This document shows, in pieces, positions 21,634 to 25,866 of a DNA stretch of 25,866 nucleotides; the first letter of the stretch is position 1; every line of letters begins with the position of its first letter. Origin of the DNA: JBEIVB01 sp040374085 (GTDB lineage: Bacteria > Bacteroidota > Bacteroidia > UBA4408); NCBI GenBank assembly GCA_040374085.1, contig JBEIVB010000027.1, positions 1-25,866 on the forward strand, read 5' to 3'. The notes under the pieces were generated by a model. It worked only from the letters and a program-made list of their open reading frames with translations, made no database searches and had not been told where the DNA came from. Position numbers and translations under genes: made by a program.

Positions 21634-23175
21634 TTATTTCTTTCCTCCTCCGAGTCCAACAGGACTGCCAACGCGGTCCATGGCGCAACGGAAACCCAGC
21701 CAGGGTGTTGACTGCTTTTCGTCTAAGAAGCGGCGCGTGCCGGGGTTCATCCAATACACGCGGTCTTTCCAGCTTCCACCTTTGAAAACGCGAACTTTGT
21801 CATCGATCATGGATGTTCCGCCATAGCTGTACATGCCATTGGTTTCTTTCTTTTCTGGATCGAGCTGAGCCTTCCAGTCGTCGGTTACCTGAGATTGAAT
21901 GTCTCCATCCAAGAAGTTGATGTTGTCTGCGCGGCGGTAGTTGGTGCGATCTTTCAGATTGTCTTTTTCTACATCCACATTGCGCCACTTCAACTGACCG
22001 GGAATACCGCTGATGTTTCCACTGGAGTCTTTTTCCACTTCTTCGAGTTTGGCGTCAATATTGCCTTCGTCGTCGAGCTTTTTCGTCTTAAACACGTTGC
22101 CCCTGAATGGACGAAAATCGTCTTTATCTTCTGGGCTAAGTGGGCGATAAACGTCCATAACCCACTCGCTTACGTTTCCAGCCATATTATAGAGCCCAAA
22201 ATCGTTTGCCCAATATGCGAGCACCGGAGCGGTAATGTCGGCGTTATCGTTAAGGTTGCCTGAGGTTCCCATGTTGTCGCCTCTGCCGCGCTTATAGTTT
22301 GCCATCATTCGGCCAATATTCGCTTCTTGATCATTCCGCACATAGTGGCCGTTCCATGGGTAGAGCCTACGCTGGGAAATGTTTTCTTCAGTAGTATTTC
22401 CGATTAGGGAGAGGGATGCATATTCCCATTCGGCTTCGGTAGGCAGGCGGTAACGGGGCAGGAGCTGGCCATCCTCCATGCGCACTTTGCGCTCTCCCGA
22501 TCCTCTTGGATTGATGTCTGGGAGAAGCTTTTGCACGGTTCCTTCGTACTGACCTGCCAGGTAGGCGTCTGTGTTGAAGTTGTTTTGGTCGGCCCAGTTG
22601 GCGGGATCCCACTGAAGAATGCCTTCGCGAACTAGAATCATCTCGTTTACACGGTCGGTTCTCCAGGCGCAGAAGTTGGAGGCCTGAATCCAGTTTACGC
22701 CTACAACAGGGTACTCATTGTAAGCAGGGTGACGCAGGTAATATTCCACGTAAGGCTCATTGAAGGCCAACTGACTGCGCCAAACCAAGGTATCGGGCAA
22801 GGCTTTTTTAAGCACTTCAGGATAGTTGGTGCCGTACACATTCCTTAGCCAGTAAAGATATTCCCGATAGTTGAGGTTGGTTACCTCAGTTTCATCCATG
22901 TAAAACGTAGAAACTGAAATCCTGCGAGGGATGTTGTTCCAGTCGTACATGACATCCTGCTCGACACGCCCCATGGTGAAGGTTCCGCCTTCAATAAGGA
23001 CCAAGCCCGGACCTGTTTCCTGCTCCACGTAGGGGATTTTCTCGAAACCGCCATTATCGGCGTTGTTGAACTCCCATCCGGTTGACGAAGACTTTTCCCT
23101 GCTGCACGAACTGATTACCAACACCGCCAGGGCTGCGGCCGATAGGTGGATCAGAGACTTGAGGTGTTTGTTCAT
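21634..23175 (-). CDS. gldJ: Gliding motility lipoprotein GldJ
   Basis: Encodes 513 residues from the ATG at 23175, chosen because it puts the lipobox I-S-S-C24 after a clean signal (MNKHLKSLIHLSAAALAVLV); an in-frame codon 13 residues upstream is not needed. The body is a formylglycine-generating-enzyme-like (SUMF1) fold: VLIEGGTFTMGRVEQDVMYDW, YMDETEVTNLNYREYLYWL, YRLPTEAEWEYA, YNMAGNVSEWVMDVYRP, VFKGGSWKDRVYWMNPG and TPWLGFRCAMD. In Flavobacteriia GldJ is an outer-membrane-associated lipoprotein that stabilises GldK and is required for gliding and T9SS function, apparently without enzyme activity. GldK is a paralogue with the same fold; the DVMYDWNN and EYLYWLRNVYG phrases and the porU neighbourhood point to GldJ. 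Confidence 0.88.
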   Translation of the reverse strand: MNKHLKSLIHLSAAALAVLVISSCSREKSSSTGWEFNNADNGGFEKIPYVEQETGPGLVLIEGGTFTMGRVEQDVMYDWNNIPRRISVSTFYMDETEVTNLNYREYLYWLRNVYGTNYPEVLKKALPDTLVWRSQLAFNEPYVEYYLRHPAYNEYPVVGVNWIQASNFCAWRTDRVNEMILVREGILQWDPANWADQNNFNTDAYLAGQYEGTVQKLLPDINPRGSGERKVRMEDGQLLPRYRLPTEAEWEYASLSLIGNTTEENISQRRLYPWNGHYVRNDQEANIGRMMANYKRGRGDNMGTSGNLNDNADITAPVLAYWANDFGLYNMAGNVSEWVMDVYRPLSPEDKDDFRPFRGNVFKTKKLDDEGNIDAKLEEVEKDSSGNISGIPGQLKWRNVDVEKDNLKDRTNYRRADNINFLDGDIQSQVTDDWKAQLDPEKKETNGMYSYGGTSMIDDKVRVFKGGSWKDRVYWMNPGTRRFLDEKQSTPWLGFRCAMDRVGSPVGLGGGKK

Positions 23176-23285
23176 CACTGAAGATGTTTTGTTTATTTCT
23201 TGTTGAAAACGCAAATTAACTAAAAAAATTGCAGACCATCATCCGCTATGTTCGGGCTTCTACGCCCCGAAAAGCAAAAGGTTCG

Positions 23286-24224
23286 CTAGAAGGTGGGGCA
23301 ATTCACGGTATTGAACACCCGGCGTTTCTTTTTGCAGTAGAACTGGAAGATTCCGGTTAACTCATGGGCACCAAGCCCACCGCGCAGGCGAGAGATGGTA
23401 ATGTCGTAGCTGTAACCGAATTTGAAAATGCTGTAGTGGAATCCTAGGAGCGTGATAATGGCATCGTTGTTTCGGTACCAGAGTCCACCAACAAAGGGGC
23501 CTTTGGTAAAATAAAGGCCAAGATTCAGTTGCTGATATCTTCCTTGCATTTGGTAGATGATGTTTGGGGAAATGTTAAAATCCTCATCATCACCGAGGGG
23601 AAGAACCGCACCTGCATGAGCAGTGTATTTACGGGGAAGTGGGCTGGAGGCGGTTCGGATAAAGCTTTCGTCGGGCTGAGATAGGTGGTGAACCGAAACG
23701 CCTCCGAAAAAGTTTCTGCCAAACCCAATTATGCCTGCAGAGAAGTCTACATAATCACGGGTGCTGCGGGGAATGGCTTCTCCGGTTGGGAAGATAAAGC
23801 CATATTTTGGATCAATTTGGTCTGGGAATGTTAGGTCTTTTCCGAGTTGACGCTGAGCATAGGTCATTTGCAACCCGGCTCGAATGGAGAAGTTGCGGTT
23901 TACATTTACCTGGTAAGAATACATACCGCTGAACGAAGTGGTGGTTAGAGATCCAGAACCTGCCCGGTCGCGATAAGCCATGAGTCCTATTCCACCTCCG
24001 AGGTCGTCCACGTGACGGTCGAAGGAAACGGCCATGGTGTTGTAATTGCCGTAGATGCCCGGCCATTGGTTGCGGTAACTGGTAACAATTCGGGGACAAC
24101 GAACAGAGCCTGCAAATGCTGGATTAAGGTAAATGGGATTGGCGTAAAATTGAGAAAAATGAGGGTCTTGAGCCTGAGAGCCAAGGCTTAGCAGTAAACA
24201 AACGAAAAGGAAAAAGCGTTTCAT
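23286..24224 (-). CDS. PorP/SprF family type IX secretion outer-membrane protein
   Basis: Encodes 312 residues from the ATG at 24224, which gives a signal peptide (MKRFFLFVCLLLSLGSQAQ). The mature start DPHFSQFYANPIYLNPAFAG is the hallmark of PorP/SprF proteins, followed by beta strands of an outer-membrane barrel (NQWPGIYGNYNTMAVSFDRHV, GGIGLMAYRDRAGSGSL, SAGIIGFGRNFFGGVSVHHLSQPD, GGLWYRNNDAIITLLGFHY, FKFGYSYDITISRL, GAHELTGIFQFYCK). The C-terminus KKKRR...NCPTF is typical of the family. Members help secrete or attach particular T9SS cargo such as SprB. It is upstream of gldJ on the same strand (110 nt gap), with its own promoter box. Which paralogue it is cannot be told from sequence alone. 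Confidence 0.9.
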   Translation of the reverse strand: MKRFFLFVCLLLSLGSQAQDPHFSQFYANPIYLNPAFAGSVRCPRIVTSYRNQWPGIYGNYNTMAVSFDRHVDDLGGGIGLMAYRDRAGSGSLTTTSFSGMYSYQVNVNRNFSIRAGLQMTYAQRQLGKDLTFPDQIDPKYGFIFPTGEAIPRSTRDYVDFSAGIIGFGRNFFGGVSVHHLSQPDESFIRTASSPLPRKYTAHAGAVLPLGDDEDFNISPNIIYQMQGRYQQLNLGLYFTKGPFVGGLWYRNNDAIITLLGFHYSIFKFGYSYDITISRLRGGLGAHELTGIFQFYCKKKRRVFNTVNCPTF

Positions 24225-24257
24225 CCAGGGACTTAACCGGTAAAAATGTAAGAACAA

Positions 24258-24291
24258 CAAACTTACGCAATTTATTTTGCCATGGTTACAA
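24258..24291 (-). promoter_or_regulatory. Predicted promoter of the porP/sprF-family gene
   Basis: On the minus strand a TTG (24291-24289) is followed after 23 nt by TAAGTTTG (24265-24258), a perfect -7 box at the long end of the allowed spacing. The ATG is 33 nt further, giving a leader of about 28 nt. Confidence 0.5.
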
Positions 24292-24331
24292 TAAGGACCA
24301 CAAAATGATGTTTTTTTACGCATTGAAAGCC

Positions 24332-25866
24332 ATGAATAGGAGAAAGCGCTTACTTTTTGGATGGATTGTTCTCATCGTATGGCCTCTTTCCGGGGTTCAT
24401 GCTCAGGAGTGGGAGACGCAATTGCGTTGGAAGCAGCCCATCTATTTGAGCTATCCCGGTGCTCCGGGTTTCAGTTTGCCCACTTTTGATGGGGCCGAGT
24501 TTATGGACCGTTTTGGTGGTTTGCCGGGCAAGGTGGATTTGGTGGCGGTTCAATCTTCCGCTGCCGCATTCTCTGCTCGTATGGACGTACTTGCCTCTGA
24601 ACCACTTTCTCGAGCGGAGTTGGAAATGGTAACCGGAAAAATGCCTGCTTCCGGTTTTGGATTTCCTGAGGTGCGCGTGCGTTCCGATCGGGGGAAAGCG
24701 TTGGCTCAGGTTACGGTTATGCCCTGGTTGCAGGTGGGTGGGGCATGGCACAAGGTATTGCGTTACCGCATTCGCCTCAGCCTCCAGTCTGCCGGTTTGC
24801 GTGCAGCTTCCGGGAACAGCAGTTCACCGGCAACCCAATCGGTTCTGGCCTCCGGGAAATGGTATAAGATAGGTGTGGTAAAAGACGGGATTTATAAACT
24901 CACTCCTCAAAACCTCGCTGCTTTGGGTATGGATGTGACGGAGATGAATCCGGTCAATCTCCGTGTCTATGGAAACGGTGGTCGAAATCTTCCATTCAGC
25001 AATGCCAGTCCTTTACCCGATGATCTCAGCGAAAATCCTGTTTGGATAAGCGGGGCAGACGATGGTCGTTTCGATTCTACAGACGTATGCTATTTTTTCG
25101 GCAAAGGCCCACACCGTTGGAATGCGATTACGGGTGGTTGCGCACCCTTCCGTCACCAGCTGCATTTGTATTCCGACACTACTTATTATTTTGTAACGGC
25201 TGATTTAGGTCCCGGCCAACGCATCTCTACCCTGCCTCCGCCAAGCCAACAGCCTAATGTTATAGCCAGTGGGTTTGATGAGCGTTTGTATTATGAAAAC
25301 GAGGCGGTAAACCTGATTCATTCCGGTCGCGACTGGTATGGAGAGAAGTTTGATGCGCAAACTCGGTTTGATTTTCCTTTTACCATTCCGGATGTACAAA
25401 CAAACGAGGCTGCACGGGTTTTTGCCGTTGCTCTTAGTCGCTCCAACCCCGCCAGCACGTTTGTGGTTAGGAGTGGAAATGGAAGCGGAAGCTTTTCTCC
25501 CCGTGTATTCGACCCGGCCCGTTATTACGCCGAATACGGATGGCCCGATTCCACCTGCTTTACTTTTCAGCCCAGCGGCTCCAATTTGAATGTTGCCGTT
25601 GAGTTTCAAAAGAATCCGGCTTATTCAGCTGCGTTGGGTTACCTCGATTTTTTGGAGGTTCATGCCCGTCGGTCGCTTCGTCTTTTTGGCAATCAACTTG
25701 TTTTTCGCGATACCCGCACTGTTGGTTCTGGCAACGTGGCTCAGTTCTCTCTTTCCGGAACGGGCCCTCAGACGCGGGTGTGGGATGTTACCATTCCCAC
25801 TGCACCCTTGGAGATGAGCGTGGTCCAAACAGGTTCTTCATCTCTTCAATTTTCTGCCTCAGCCGA
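24332..25866 (+). CDS. porU: Type IX secretion system sortase PorU, N-terminal part
   Basis: The frame is open to the right edge, giving the first 511 residues of a protein that is normally above 1,100. It starts MNRRKRLLFGWIVLIVWPLSGVHAQ, a signal peptide; in-frame ATGs 24 and 27 nt upstream are possible alternatives. PorU features are visible: VLASGKWYKIGVVKDGIYKLT near residues 171-191, NLRVYGNGGRNLPF, CYFFGKGPHRW, YYFVTAD, and GFDERLYYENEAVNLIHSGRDWYGEKFD at about 312-339. The catalytic cysteine protease domain lies beyond the window. PorU cleaves the C-terminal sorting domain of T9SS cargo at the cell surface and attaches the cargo to A-LPS. It is divergent from the porP/sprF gene, with gldJ beyond. 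Confidence 0.88.
   Translation, partial: MNRRKRLLFGWIVLIVWPLSGVHAQEWETQLRWKQPIYLSYPGAPGFSLPTFDGAEFMDRFGGLPGKVDLVAVQSSAAAFSARMDVLASEPLSRAELEMVTGKMPASGFGFPEVRVRSDRGKALAQVTVMPWLQVGGAWHKVLRYRIRLSLQSAGLRAASGNSSSPATQSVLASGKWYKIGVVKDGIYKLTPQNLAALGMDVTEMNPVNLRVYGNGGRNLPFSNASPLPDDLSENPVWISGADDGRFDSTDVCYFFGKGPHRWNAITGGCAPFRHQLHLYSDTTYYFVTADLGPGQRISTLPPPSQQPNVIASGFDERLYYENEAVNLIHSGRDWYGEKFDAQTRFDFPFTIPDVQTNEAARVFAVALSRSNPASTFVVRSGNGSGSFSPRVFDPARYYAEYGWPDSTCFTFQPSGSNLNVAVEFQKNPAYSAALGYLDFLEVHARRSLRLFGNQLVFRDTRTVGSGNVAQFSLSGTGPQTRVWDVTIPTAPLEMSVVQTGSSSLQFSASA

Noticed and set aside
21634..23175. An active formylglycine-generating enzyme
   Set aside because: The fold is shared, but the lipobox, the GldJ-specific phrases and the porU neighbourhood fit GldJ, and no sulfatase gene is nearby.

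Overview
The window looks like chromosomal DNA from a free-living Bacteroidota bacterium, most likely Flavobacteriia-like. The evidence is a gliding/type IX secretion (T9SS) set (gldJ, a porP/sprF-family gene, porU), two secreted proteins with T9SS C-terminal sorting domains, the order etfB-etfA-bifunctional nuclease, bamA followed by two Skp/OmpH genes, and promoter boxes of the TAnnTTTG type characteristic of this phylum. Species cannot be named from the sequence. Base composition is moderately GC-rich, except for a clearly AT-rich transposase gene near 6.0-6.6 kb. No rRNA, tRNA or CRISPR array was seen.

Layout. 1-2.04 kb (minus strand): etfB-etfA plus the start of a bifunctional nuclease gene (fatty-acid/amino-acid electron transfer). 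2.1-2.8 kb (plus): a YedK/HMCES abasic-site protein. 3.0-3.6 kb (plus): a short secreted protein of unknown function. 3.6-4.7 kb (minus): lptB and a CMD/AhpD-like protein. 4.8-5.8 kb (plus): a T9SS cargo protein, closed by a strong two-way terminator. 5.87-6.67 kb: a REP-associated tyrosine transposase (RAYT) gene bracketed by three related hairpins, two direct copies on the left and one inverted copy on the right. 6.7-9.4 kb (minus): a 901-residue secreted leucine-rich-repeat T9SS cargo protein. 9.8-12.2 kb (plus): proline dehydrogenase and an M20 amidohydrolase.

12.2-17.6 kb (minus): an envelope block reading uppS-bamA-skp-skp, then murI (lipid carrier, outer-membrane protein assembly, periplasmic chaperones, peptidoglycan precursor). 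17.9-21.6 kb (plus): a tightly overlapping exbB-exbD-tonB-folC-msrB operon. 21.6-25.9 kb: gldJ and a porP/sprF-family gene (minus), with porU (plus) diverging and running off the end. The machinery at the right end (PorU sortase, PorP/SprF, GldJ) belongs to the system that would export and anchor the two cargo proteins at 4.8 and 6.7 kb.

The most interesting points are: (1) the RAYT gene with its own local family of hairpins that share a 15-nt 5' arm and a GAA apical loop; (2) a recurring architecture in which a TAnnTTTG box ends only 4-7 nt before the start codon (yedK, putA-like, uppS), implying leaderless or near-leaderless mRNAs; (3) a regular cysteine column in the exported LRR protein. 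I found no convincing wholly new multi-gene system; most of the window is conserved Bacteroidota housekeeping and envelope biology.
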